Assembly: GCF_033473495.1 (NCBI RefSeq)
Contig: NC_088936.1
Location: 1,860,001 to 1,924,000 of the forward strand
Reading direction: 5' to 3'
Length of the DNA stretch: 64,000 nt
DNA from: Cercospora beticola
Lineage: Eukaryota > Ascomycota > Dothideomycetes > Mycosphaerellales > Mycosphaerellaceae
In this document: positions 9,949-20,257 of the stretch, in pieces
Position numbering within the stretch: position 1 is the stretch's first letter
Layout of the letters: each line of letters starts with the position of its first letter
Program-made: the position numbers and the translations under genes
Notes under the pieces: generated by a model
What the model saw: the letters and a program-made list of their open reading frames with translations, nothing else
Database searches by the model: none
What the model was told of the DNA's origin: nothing

Positions 9949-11898
9949 CTAAAACACCGCTCCACCGATAATGAACACCCGCTCCTCTTCCCTGCGAATC
10001 CACTGGACAACCCTGTTCGCCCCTTGCACAAGTGCCTTCCTCGAAGTCTGCGGGCCCGCCACACAATACAACTCAAAGAAGGGCGTTTCCCAGGCGAGCG
10101 CTGTCGAATCAGCCGATATGCTATGCTGGACCTTCAATCTTGCTGTGCGAGAATGGAGAGATTCCTGCAGCTGCGCATACAGCGAGACGAGTTTGCGTCG
10201 GCCCATGAGACCAGAGAAGTGCGGCTCGAAAGACGGCATTACGAATTGCACGTTCGCGCGGCTTTTGTAGAGGAAGTGACGAAGAGGTGTCCCAGGAACG
10301 ATTTCAGAACAGGTTGCATGTCCGCGGCGTATGGAAGTCTTGATGTTGTTCATGCTGTTGTTGGTAGATTCGAGTTGATCCACGAGTTCGTTACGCAATT
10401 TTCGAAGCTCGAAGAACGCTTCCTTGTTGGCGCTGATGAGGACGATTGCGAGTTCGTCATTGTTCTCGCCGGAGCTTGATGGCCGTCCTTCCGGACCTTC
10501 TGCTTCGGTCTTTTCCTCAGATGCGTTGAAGAAGCTGACGTACATGTAAAGGAACCCGGTGTTGTTAAAACCGGGTAGACACAGTGGTATCCAGTTCTCG
10601 CCGCCATTCGCTTTGACGCTTCCTGCTTCAAAGAGCATGTTGAAGATCAGGTGAAGATCACCAGGATGGAGAGAATGCTTCTTTGGTCGGACTACGCTCA
10701 CAAGGCGCCCAGCCGCTACAATGAGGCCGTAGAGAAGGTTCGGCGAGCGTACCTTCAACAACGTGTCATTGATCGCCCTGCGATGGGTCTTACGCATCCG
10801 AAGACACTCCAATGCTGACAGCAAGGTCGAAGGAGAGCCACGAGTGAAGCCATCTGCGAGCCCATCAAGAAGGACATCAGTACCTTGCAGCGGCCGTCGA
10901 AGGTCTGTTGAAGGTCGATTCGAGAACATGCGCTCCATGCTTGGCAATGTAAGAGTCGACAGAATCTGCATGTACAGTGATTCGAGTTGCGTTCTCAACT
11001 GAGATTCGCTCTCTGGTAACCGACTGATCGCCACCAGATTTAACGGGCCTTTGGACAGCATGACGAATCGTGTGTCGCCTGCTGTGAAAGATTTCAGGGG
11101 ATCTTCCTGATCTTGATAGAATGATATCAATGTTTGCGCTACGCCAACGTAGTGACTGATCATCTGATCATCGCCGTGCCGGCTATAGACGGGCTTGCCA
11201 GATGCAGACAAGATGAAAAAGTGCTTCAATCTCGACTTCCATGCCGAAAGTAAGTCATCTTCCGTGATTCCGTTCTCAGCGTCTAGCTCCAGCTCCTCGA
11301 ACTCACGTGTGATCTGTTCCTCCAGTACTTCGTCCTCTGGAGAGATGGTCTCAAACGGATTCTCCTTCTCGACCTGGCTGCTGATTGCTTTGCCCGCAGG
11401 CCCATTGTCATCGGCAGTGACATCGCCAAGTATACTCTCGTTGTCGAGGCGGGCGTCCAGGGATGGAATAAAGCTCTTGATACTAGCCGAGTCTTCTCCG
11501 TCACTGTTGTTGTTGCTTACGAAACGCCCAAAGTGGGTGAAACTATGCTTCCTGGACACGGCTTTGCTTTTTGGAGAGGACTGCGGACTGACATTGCTGC
11601 TTGCTCGTGTCTGAGTATGCACGTTTGTTGAGGACACGACTGTGGTCGGACTGGACAGAAGCTGGGGCCGGGATGCTTGTTTGGACAGCCGAAGGGAAGC
11701 TGCTGAATATGATGGCCTCGGAGGCAATGGAGGAGGCGTCAGCTCTTGTGATGTAGCCGGATCTGGGTCGGCCTGTGGCTCTGATGCGTCCTGTGCGGCC
11801 GAACCATTGCTGCTCTCCTCGATGGCATGTGAAGCGGGCTGAGACGCGTTCGGATTCACTCCGGCACTTTCTGGCGCAGTTCCATCATCGTCGGGCAT
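9949..11898 (-). CDS. MON1: Mon1, subunit of the Mon1-Ccz1 Rab7/Ypt7 exchange factor
   Basis: Single exon, 649 aa. The first 200 residues are low-complexity and Ser/Pro-rich, then acidic. Three longin-type regions of the Mon1 family follow: SRLKHFFILSASGKPVYSRH with MISHYVGVAQTLISFY, then RRAINDTLLKVRSPNLLYGL with the HPGDLHLIFNML segment, then a C-terminal domain ending in the conserved WIRREEERVFIIGG. Mon1-Ccz1 is recruited to late endosomes and autophagosomes and activates Ypt7, which in turn binds HOPS. Vps41, a HOPS subunit, is encoded 30 kb away in this window. The start ATG is the first in frame. The gene is head-to-head with DOP1. Confidence 0.95.
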   Translation of the reverse strand: MPDDDGTAPESAGVNPNASQPASHAIEESSNGSAAQDASEPQADPDPATSQELTPPPLPPRPSYSAASLRLSKQASRPQLLSSPTTVVSSTNVHTQTRASSNVSPQSSPKSKAVSRKHSFTHFGRFVSNNNSDGEDSASIKSFIPSLDARLDNESILGDVTADDNGPAGKAISSQVEKENPFETISPEDEVLEEQITREFEELELDAENGITEDDLLSAWKSRLKHFFILSASGKPVYSRHGDDQMISHYVGVAQTLISFYQDQEDPLKSFTAGDTRFVMLSKGPLNLVAISRLPESESQLRTQLESLYMQILSTLTLPSMERMFSNRPSTDLRRPLQGTDVLLDGLADGFTRGSPSTLLSALECLRMRKTHRRAINDTLLKVRSPNLLYGLIVAAGRLVSVVRPKKHSLHPGDLHLIFNMLFEAGSVKANGGENWIPLCLPGFNNTGFLYMYVSFFNASEEKTEAEGPEGRPSSSGENNDELAIVLISANKEAFFELRKLRNELVDQLESTNNSMNNIKTSIRRGHATCSEIVPGTPLRHFLYKSRANVQFVMPSFEPHFSGLMGRRKLVSLYAQLQESLHSRTARLKVQHSISADSTALAWETPFFELYCVAGPQTSRKALVQGANRVVQWIRREEERVFIIGGAVF

Positions 11899-12182
11899 TA
11901 TTCATTAGCATAGCTGTCCTGCTTTCCAATGAAATGCGTCGAGACGAGCAGACACGAGAGTCGTGTCTGTTTATGGGGACGCATGGTCAGCACGACGTGA
12001 GATCGTGGCCATGTGGGCTTGCCACTGGTCGGCGGATTCGTCGCTTAGGCAGCCAAATTCGGTTAGTATGAGTCTTGGCATCTAACATCTGTTCAGTACA
12101 ATCTCACGAAGTGACGACGAATATCGACTCGCCAAAATTCATGCTGCAGCTTAGATGAAAGCATCGTCTTGCGCGAGGTAAG
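11899..12182. promoter_or_regulatory. Short divergent promoter between MON1 and DOP1
   Basis: 284 bp separate the two start codons, so this stretch must hold the promoters and 5' leaders of both genes. No clear TATA box is visible on either side. Confidence 0.5.
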
Positions 12183-15100
12183 ATGAGCCTTGGTGGTGCG
12201 GGCGGTGGCGGACGTCCCATCTCGCCGGCGAGCTCAGGGCGCGCTTCTCCAGTCCCACGCAGTACGCGTCGAGCCGTCGAGGGCGGTATGTACGTGGGTG
12301 TGTGCTAGAGACCATGCAACCAGTCCTGATACCGATGCAGATCTATTCAAGGCAGACAAAAGTCTTCGAAGATATGCCGCCAACATTGAGCGAGCGCTCT
12401 CGACTTGGGAGATTTCGCCCGAAGAATGGGCAGACTACATCGCCTTCCTGGCCCGACTTCTGAAGGCTATCCAAACGCATCCAAAAGATGTCCCGATCCT
12501 CCCTCACAGCGCTGCAATTGCAGCTAGATTGGCACAATGCCTGAACCCAGCACTACCGTCGGGAGTGCATCAGAAGGCGTTGGAAGTGTACGCTTACATC
12601 TTTTCTGCCCTCGGAAGGGAGTACATTTCCGGTCATTTGCACGAGCTATTACCAGGTCTGGCGTCGGTTTTGTCGTTTGCATCATTATCCGTCCGGCCTG
12701 CACTCTACGAGATACTGGAGAAGTATGTGGTGCAATTGGATCCATCCGAGCTCAGGCCTGCTCTGAAATCACTTATACTGGCATTGCTACCTGCACTGGA
12801 AGAGGGTCAAGGCGAAGATTTTGAGCGTGCCTTCACTATCTTGCATTCGCTCGAGCAATCATTTTCGGTGGACAATGAGGATACTCTGTCCGACGGAGAC
12901 TCGGGCGGCTACTTTTGGCAATGCCTATTCCTCGCTATCATCACCAGTCCTGCCAGGCGACAGGGTGCCTTGAACTACTTGCTTAGATCACTGCCTGTCT
13001 TTCCTGGGGCGACAAATGTACCGGGGAATAGAAGCAAGCCGACACGCATGCCTAGAGAGGCGGAATGCATCGTGTCTCCTGAACCAGGACTACTTATACG
13101 TTGCTTCGTATCCGGACTTTCGGATCCTCAGGTCCTTGTCCAGAGGGGCTTCCTCGATCTTTTGGTCACAAATCTGCCCCTCAGCTCCACGGTGCTCCAA
13201 GAGCGAGCCCGAAAAGAGGATCTTGATCGACTTGTGACTGCAGTGTCGCAAGTGAGCTTGCGAAAAGATATGTCTTTGAACAGACGTCTCTGGAGTTGGT
13301 TCCTAGGCCCTGAACCCAAAGATACTACAGATGGAGAATCTTCGCCAAAGCTCGAACGAAAAAATTCCGACGACCCGAGCTCCAATTTCCAGTTGAAGTA
13401 TTTCCTTGCATACGGCAGATCAAGCCTTGAACGATGTGTGCTGAAGATGCTACAAACATCCGCAACTGATGCAGCTTCCCGCACGCGTGCGTACCGAATC
13501 TGCTCGTCGCTAATGGATCGCTGGGAAATTGGAGGTCACCTGGTGACGCGAGTTTTTCTCCCTGCGATGAGGTCTTTGCATATCTATTCCAAAACAGCGC
13601 CTTCTGAACAGGTGGCTGAGGTCGTCAGAAGCGCGAGCACTTTTTTCGATGCTGTTGAAGCCAGTCTCATCTGGGGCAACATTATTGAAGTACTCACGGT
13701 CGCCTTGGACAGTGGTGGCAGCAGGACGGCAGATCTTGAGCTCGTGCGCTGGCTGGTTGATACATTCAACGTAAGAGACGAAGAAATGATCGCTGCTCAC
13801 ATCCCGATGACGCTTCTCTATCTGGCGAGCCGGGTCACATCTGATGCGATCACCAGCAGTGCCCGAACGCAGATCATTCTGATCATGTCACAGCTCCTTG
13901 TCCTTGTTCCAGCACGGCTGTTGCGCCCGCAGAGCGAGACAGTGCAGAGTGGTGATGTCGCAGACATGACCATTCAAAAGTCCATTGTCCGCTTCTATCA
14001 GCAGGAAGAACAACCGGATAGCAAACACTTGCCCTTTGGGCTTGCTCACGTCGTGAGCCTGGCGGGTTCCAGAATATGCTCCGTGGTAGAGAAGTCACTG
14101 GCATCGGGCAACGGCGATATTTTTCTCAAGAGCGCGAATTTGCTGCTTGCATTGCTGGACAAGGCGAGCAGTGCGGACGTGCTCCGACACTCCAACATTG
14201 CCGATGCCTTGCAGGCATCTTTTGCAGCGCCCGGAGCCGCACCAGCACATGAACTACCGTTCGCAATCGTGAACCACACCGTCTCACTCGTTGCAGCATT
14301 GGCCACGGCGAAGTCGAGTCCCTACTTGGATACCGCGTGGGTGGAGTCACTTGTACCGGGTCTTGCAACACACTTATGGACATACATGTCGCCTGAGCAA
14401 CCAAAGTATCATGTTGAAGCAGTGCGAGCGTTCTGGCAGCTGGAGGACTTGGTCGCCCCATCGGATGCAGCCCAATCATCTTTGAAGGCACTGATACGGT
14501 TTCCGCCAGCCGGAACAGATGAAGCTGAGGTGGCAAGACGTTTCGGCGTGCTATGGACACATTCGGTGTCTTCCAGTCACGATGGCACCGCCGTCCGGCG
14601 CGCGAGCACTATGCCAGTCTTGTCAGGAGTGAAACAAGCTGCAGCTGCCAAAGAAGTCCTCGAGCAGCCGCTGATGCTCGCACTTGACGCCCTCGAAGAC
14701 CCGGCCCTCCCTGTATTTGAAGTCGTCAAGAGATGGCTGCAGCGTCTGCATAGTCTCGATCAAGTCTATTTTACGTTGTTCGAGAACCTTCATGGGTGTG
14801 TGCCGATCGAAAGACCCACCGTTGGTGCATCGCACAGGCAGATCGAGCGGCAGGAACAGGATCGCATCAGAGAGCTCGAATACTTCGTAAGCCATTTCCA
14901 GAACATGCTGAACCATGGCAATGAATGGACTTGGCAATGCCTGAGCAAGATCAAAGTTGCGAGCTTCTCCAAACCCGAAGAGATTGATGGTTTCACTGCA
15001 CTTGCCGAACTCTGTTCACAGATGCTCTGTAGCGAGAAACACGGATCGCTCACACTCAACAAACGACTCTTATCGGTATTGGGTATGATGCTGCAAAGTC

Positions 15101-17694
15101 CGGCCGCAGCAGCACTGCAGCCGTTGGACATCGATACTCGATTACTTGACATATTGACGATGTGCATCTCTGGGGATATGCACTCTTTGCAGGGATCGCT
15201 GCTCAAGCTGCTGAAGCCTGCGTTGAAACTGCGCTTGATACGCCCGGCAGCAGAAGGTGACTCTTCTCAACCTAGGCCTTCAGTGTCGACGGCCGCAAAA
15301 CGGCCATCTATGATACCACCCTCGCGATCACAGACCGCCGTCAATGGAACCTCGACAAGCGCTGCTATCAGTCCACCGCCTAGTCTATTCAATTGCATTC
15401 GAGCTGGCATCTCCAATGCGCGATCTCGATACCATCTGGATCTTTGGCTCGAGTTCCTTGCCGACATCCTCCCGAATTTTGAGGATGCTATCTTCACCAA
15501 CCTTCTTCCACTCGTAGAGACGTTCTGCAAGGAGCTCACGGCAGCGCACGATCAATTAGCCAGTATCTCACGGGAGACGCACTCTACTTCAGCGATTGCC
15601 CCGGAGATCGCAATCATCAGCTTGTTGGATGGGCTGGAAATGATACTAGATCGGGCCTATGAGTGCTTGATCAACGACACCTCGACCGAGCAGACGCCCA
15701 AAGAAGCCGAGCCTCGCTCTAACTTTTTCAGCAGTGTGGCCACTGGCGTGTTCAAATCCGAAGGCCCTCCGAGCCGCACGGCTACTGCAAATAGTCGTCT
15801 GACAGTCATATTGGTACTCCACGATGCAATACGCGTGGCGCTCAAAATGTGGCTGTGGGCTAGTAATGTTACAAGCCCTGCCGAGCATGATACGATCAGC
15901 GCAGGAACAACAGCGTACAACGCTTTCAAAGTGCGCAACAAGTGTCGCCATCTTTTGGAGCAGATCTTCGCCGTGGAGCCGCTGGAAAGTCTTGAAGTGA
16001 TTGCGCTACATTGGTGCCAAGCAACCTCATCCACTGAAGCGACATCCACGCCGAGTCTACTGCAAGTCATGCAGGTCACGAAGCCAAAGAATGTGGTACC
16101 CGCTGTCCTTGACGCCTTATGCACACGCACAAACCCGTCGACTATACCTGCATCCCGACAGTCAAGTCTGACCATCGATCTCTTGCCGGCCGAAGTCGCA
16201 ACTTTCCTGTCCGCGTATTTGGACTCAACAGAAGACGATGCGATGGACGAGGTCTGGCCAAACTGTATTGCATTCCTTCGAGATGTCCTTGCCAATCCTT
16301 TGCCTTATCGCCAAGTGCTGTCGCATCTGCTCTCCATTATTCTGCTACTCGCGGAGAAGCTGGGCAATACTAACTTCGGAGAGCAGAGGAAGATGCGAAA
16401 AGATCTGGGTGACACATTTCAGCGACTTCTCACTGCCGCATTCACGACACTACCATCGGGATATGTCGCAGAATCAGCAAGTGAGTCGATGCATGAAGAT
16501 GACACAAGCTCCAGGCAGGCGAAGAACGAAACTTCCATGACGCTTTTGCCGGTGCTGAACCGTGTGACTGCAAAGATCGATCTCATTCTTGACACGCCAG
16601 AAAAGATAGCGACGGCCATCAACAACATCACACAGAGCCTCGTTGCACCAGCACTTCGTGCGCGAACGTTCCCGAGGAACGTTTCCATCGATATGCTGCA
16701 ACTAGTCGTGCAGATTGCACGCAAAGCACCAACCGCGAAGCCTTGGAGAAAGGAAGTTGGAGATGCGCTCAATGAACCTAAGCTGTTAGCGTCCTCGCCC
16801 GAGCTCATGATGAATGGCTGGTTTCCGGCATTCCATCAGTTGTCACTTCAGGACAAGGAACGCATGCCCGATCTATTACTTCGCCTGGCACCGCCATCGA
16901 GTGCAGGCATAATGTTCGGAGTAGGCGCCAATGCTGCCCGTCTGGAGGCTGATCGCAAGACTCAATACAACCTTCGTCGCATAAGTATGCTATTCTTGGC
17001 ATCGCCGGAAGACAGTTATGTGCCTCACCTCCGAACGATCGAAGAGAAAATGTCGGAATTGTTCGACGCGAGCCCGTCATCATCACCATCCGCGGCCATC
17101 AAAGCTGAACTTTTCATGCTCTGTAGAGTTCTTGCACTTTCGATGAGCGCGGCGCACTTATCGCCCTTCTGGCCCATTATCAACGACAAGCTACAGACAG
17201 TGCTCTCATCTCTTATGCCCGACAGCACGGAAGCGGATGAGTTCAACAATTTCACCTTACTCCAAGCCTGCAAACTACTTGATCTGCTTGTCACATTGTC
17301 TCCAGACGAGTTTCAACTGCACGAGTGGCTTTACATCACCGACACAATCGACGCGGTGTACCAGCCTATCAAGTGGACACCAACGGCACTTTCCGACCAG
17401 ATCGCAGATGCTTTGAGTTCTGCAAATGTGGACGACGGCATGCCTGGGACCGCGAACGTTTCCGCGCCCGCTGGGAAACGCACGCCCCTTCTCGGCCGCG
17501 ATCTGGGTGTGGATAGGGAAGACGTCAAGGCGATGGCCAAGGAAGATTTTGCTCGTGCTGTGCTGCGGCCCTTCCTGAATCAGCTGAGCATTCATGCATA
17601 TGAGGGCGTATACAGCATGGACACTCCGGACGTCGCTGCCTTGAGGCAAGACGTGCTTTCTGATTTGTTAGATCAGAGCAGCATTGTAGAGTAA
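12183..17694 (+). CDS. DOP1: Dop1 (Dopey) family protein, Golgi/endosome traffic
   Basis: Two exons, 12183-12285 and 12341-17694, 1818 aa. The 55-bp intron has a GTATGT donor and a GATGCAG acceptor. Splicing joins a Gly/Ser/Pro-rich leader (MSLGGAGGGGRPISPASSG) to the conserved Dopey N-terminus (LFKADKSLRRYAANIERALS, then WADYIAFLARLLKAI). The rest is HEAT-like helical repeat, with the conserved C-terminal segment around WKEFLxR-like helices replaced here by a less conserved end. In yeast, Dop1 binds the large Arf-GEF-like protein Mon2 and the flippase Neo1, and acts in retrograde traffic from endosomes to Golgi. The length is close to yeast Dop1 (about 1700 aa). The reading frame from 12190 can also be opened without splicing, but it then loses the natural ATG. 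Confidence 0.9.
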
Positions 17695-19152
17695 AGTCTG
17701 CCATAAATTGGTCCTACTGCCCTGCGCTCCAATACCTGACCATCATGGCATTGCGCTCAGCCGACAACTACCTTCTATCGTCGCTTCTGCATCAAGTTGA
17801 GCTAAGGTGAAAGCACTAACAACTGAGCGGCCGCAGACTGCAGCCACCGACTTGCTCAAGCTTTCATATCATGGTCACGACTGAACACCTGGCATCGACA
17901 CTGCTGCAATAAGCAGCCTCGTTGATCTCGTGAACCATCAGCGCACCACTCATCGGCATCATCCCGCCAGAAAAGTATCTGGACACGTCCAAGACGGCAG
18001 TGAGGCGGTAGAGTCAGTGTCTGCGCGACACCGAGTCTGTCCGGGTTGGCAGATCCGCCGTGGACGGCCTCGAACTGGCGCGCAACAAACAGGATGTGAG
18101 AAAGCAGTAAGCACTGTCTGTCTTCACCCGCAATTTCAAGAGTTCGGATCGCAGAACTCATTCTGGCAGCTTCGAAGGTGAAGGCGCCGTCTCTGCAAGC
18201 ACGCCCAGCACCAACAATGCCGCATCCACGCGCACGAAGAAGAGTGGAGAGAAGGAAAGAGTGAAGAGAAGACTCCGCGCCCGAAGAATGCATTCATGAT
18301 CTACCGTCTCGACCTCCACCTCCACGCGACCGTTGCAGCTCAGAACCTTGGCATGCACAACAATGACATTTGTGAGTTGAGATCCTAGCAGACAGAATAT
18401 GCTCTCGTCCATTGCTGACTGAACGCCACAGCCAAGATCTTTCTATGTGCAATGGAAGCTGGGAGCAGAAGTGGGAAAGGAAACTGAGCTCACACTTGTG
18501 AAGTCTTGAGCCATGCTAATGAACCGTTGGGCGATGCAGGGGATACCTGCAGTTGCGGGGATGTTGTGGGAGCAGGCAGGCCATTGCGGGAACACACGCC
18601 AAGGACGTGAAGCGTGTATGAAAGTCGTCTGCAGCTGACACGCCAAAGCCGTCCAGACATGTGCGAGGTAGTCAGAGTCTACAATGGGTCGAGACTGATC
18701 GTGAAGGAGGTCTCAATTACATGTGCTCCAGCTGATACCCGCGCACATAAATGGCAGTCTGCACTTGCTCGTTTCATTTGCGCCGTTTGCATTCACTTCA
18801 CTTTCAGATCGGCAAAGCTCGCTAGGTGCAGCCACTTCTTTTTTTGTTTTCGCTCTCGCTTGACTACGTGCACATTGTTTGCTCACATATTGCAACCACC
18901 ACTGCAACCCACACCCACAAATCGACAACCGCTGGTAAGAATAAGTCCCATCCAACTTGACCGCCTACACCCACCATCACGACCAGTATGCTACTCGCGC
19001 TCGTACCGTCACTACTATTCTGAAGCACATTTCAGAAGCTGCCCGAGCTCCGTCAGCGGGCTTTTTAAAAACCACAGCTAACAACTCCCTCGCAAGTCCC
19101 GCACGAAACCACCACACCTCCACTCCAAGCTCAACCCAAGCAAGCAGCAACT
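17695..19152. other. Intergenic region, no supported gene
   Basis: About 1.46 kb between DOP1 and the Myb-like gene. A readable stretch near 17930-18110 on the + strand is broken by stops in every frame, and I could not join it with plausible introns. Pyrimidine-rich DNA with CACC/ACCC tracts at 18830-19140 is probably the promoter and 5' leader of the next gene. Confidence 0.45.
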
Positions 19153-19772
19153 ATGCCGCTCTCCACCAAGCAAATGGAGTACCTCGCACTCGCCTGGCAG
19201 TGCTTCGAAACCGAGCCCAAGGTACCTCTTGACCCCTTCCCTTCTGCCACAGGACCAACCAACACCCCTCTGACACTTGCTCCTCCAGATCGACTACGAG
19301 AAATTTAAGACCGTCGCCGGCCTCGCCTCAGCCGCCTCCGCCCGCGAGCTGATGCGCGTGACCAAGAAGAAGCTCAAAGAAGAGTATGGAGCGCTCTCGG
19401 GTTCCATGACCGCCGCCAACGGTAACACCGTCGGAGGAGGCGTCACTCCATCGAAGAAGAGCACTCCACGCGTAGGTCATCCTCATCCCTTCCATTCTAG
19501 AACCCTTTCTCACTTCTGTCACTCTGTAGACCCCAGCCTCCAAGCGTCCGCGCGGAAAGAAAGCCGCATCAGAAGTCAACGGTGAGAATGGAGACGGAGA
19601 TGACGATGAAGATTACGGAGACGATACGCCAGTCGCCAAGCGCTCGAAGACTCCAGCCAGCGCGGCCAAGAAGAGCGGCAAAAAGAGTGGATCCGGCAGC
19701 TCGAACGGAGTCATGGTGAAGCATGAGCCAGAGGTCGCTGGAGGAGACGACGATAGCGACGGATACTTGTGA
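19153..19772 (+). CDS. Small Myb/SANT-like DNA-binding-domain protein with AT-hook-like and acidic tail
   Basis: Three exons, 19153-19221, 19289-19471 and 19530-19772, 164 aa. The introns are 67 and 58 bp. The first 55 residues (MPLSTKQMEYLALAWQCFET, then the I-D-Y-E-K-F start of exon 2, then ASARELMRVTKKKLKEE) match the fungal Myb_DNA-bind_8-type helix-turn-helix found in many small filamentous-fungal proteins. A basic AT-hook-like segment follows (ASKRPRGKKAA), then a Lys/Ser/Ala-rich region and an acidic end. The motif VKHE fits a SUMO consensus (hydrophobic-K-x-E). A nuclear, chromatin-bound role is inferred; the exact function is unknown. All exon joins keep frame, and the ATG is followed immediately by the conserved domain. 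Confidence 0.83.
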
Positions 19773-20257
19773 TGAGGAAGCCATCGCTGCTCGCGTTGCT
19801 TTGCTTTGATTGAAGCGCGAAGTGACTGATGCAGGAGTTCGATGCATAAGAGCACTGCCGTACGTTGGTCGGACTTGGTATACAAGCAAAAGCTTGGCCA
19901 TGCGATTGGCACAGCAAAGAGTCAAAATTCTGAACAGAGCAGCAAGCCGAGAGGTTGAGGAAACTATGCCCAGTAGGATTTTCTTCAGACAGTGTTTTCC
20001 ATTGGAAAAAACTCACATTTCCTTTCATACATGTTTGAGCTCACTCAATAGTTCGTTCGCTCGCTCACTCTGATCCGTCTTTCGCTTCTTTGTACAATGT
20101 TGCAACTCGTCAGCTGCTCGCAATCCATCCTCGAAACATCAACGATACAACATGTCATGATTCGCTTAGCCCAATACACGCGCTAAACCATCAATCTGGT
20201 TTGATCTATTCTTCCTCAAGAAAGGTCGTTCGTCCAACGCCAGCACCGTCTGGGAGC
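19773..20257. other. Intergenic region between convergent genes
   Basis: 485 bp between the stop codons of the Myb-like gene and SWI1. It should hold both 3' UTRs. No other feature was recognised. Confidence 0.4.

Noticed and set aside
17890..18300. Readable stretch on the plus strand suggesting a small gene
   Set aside because: Stops interrupt every frame, and I could not find donor and acceptor sites giving one product; no family was recognised.
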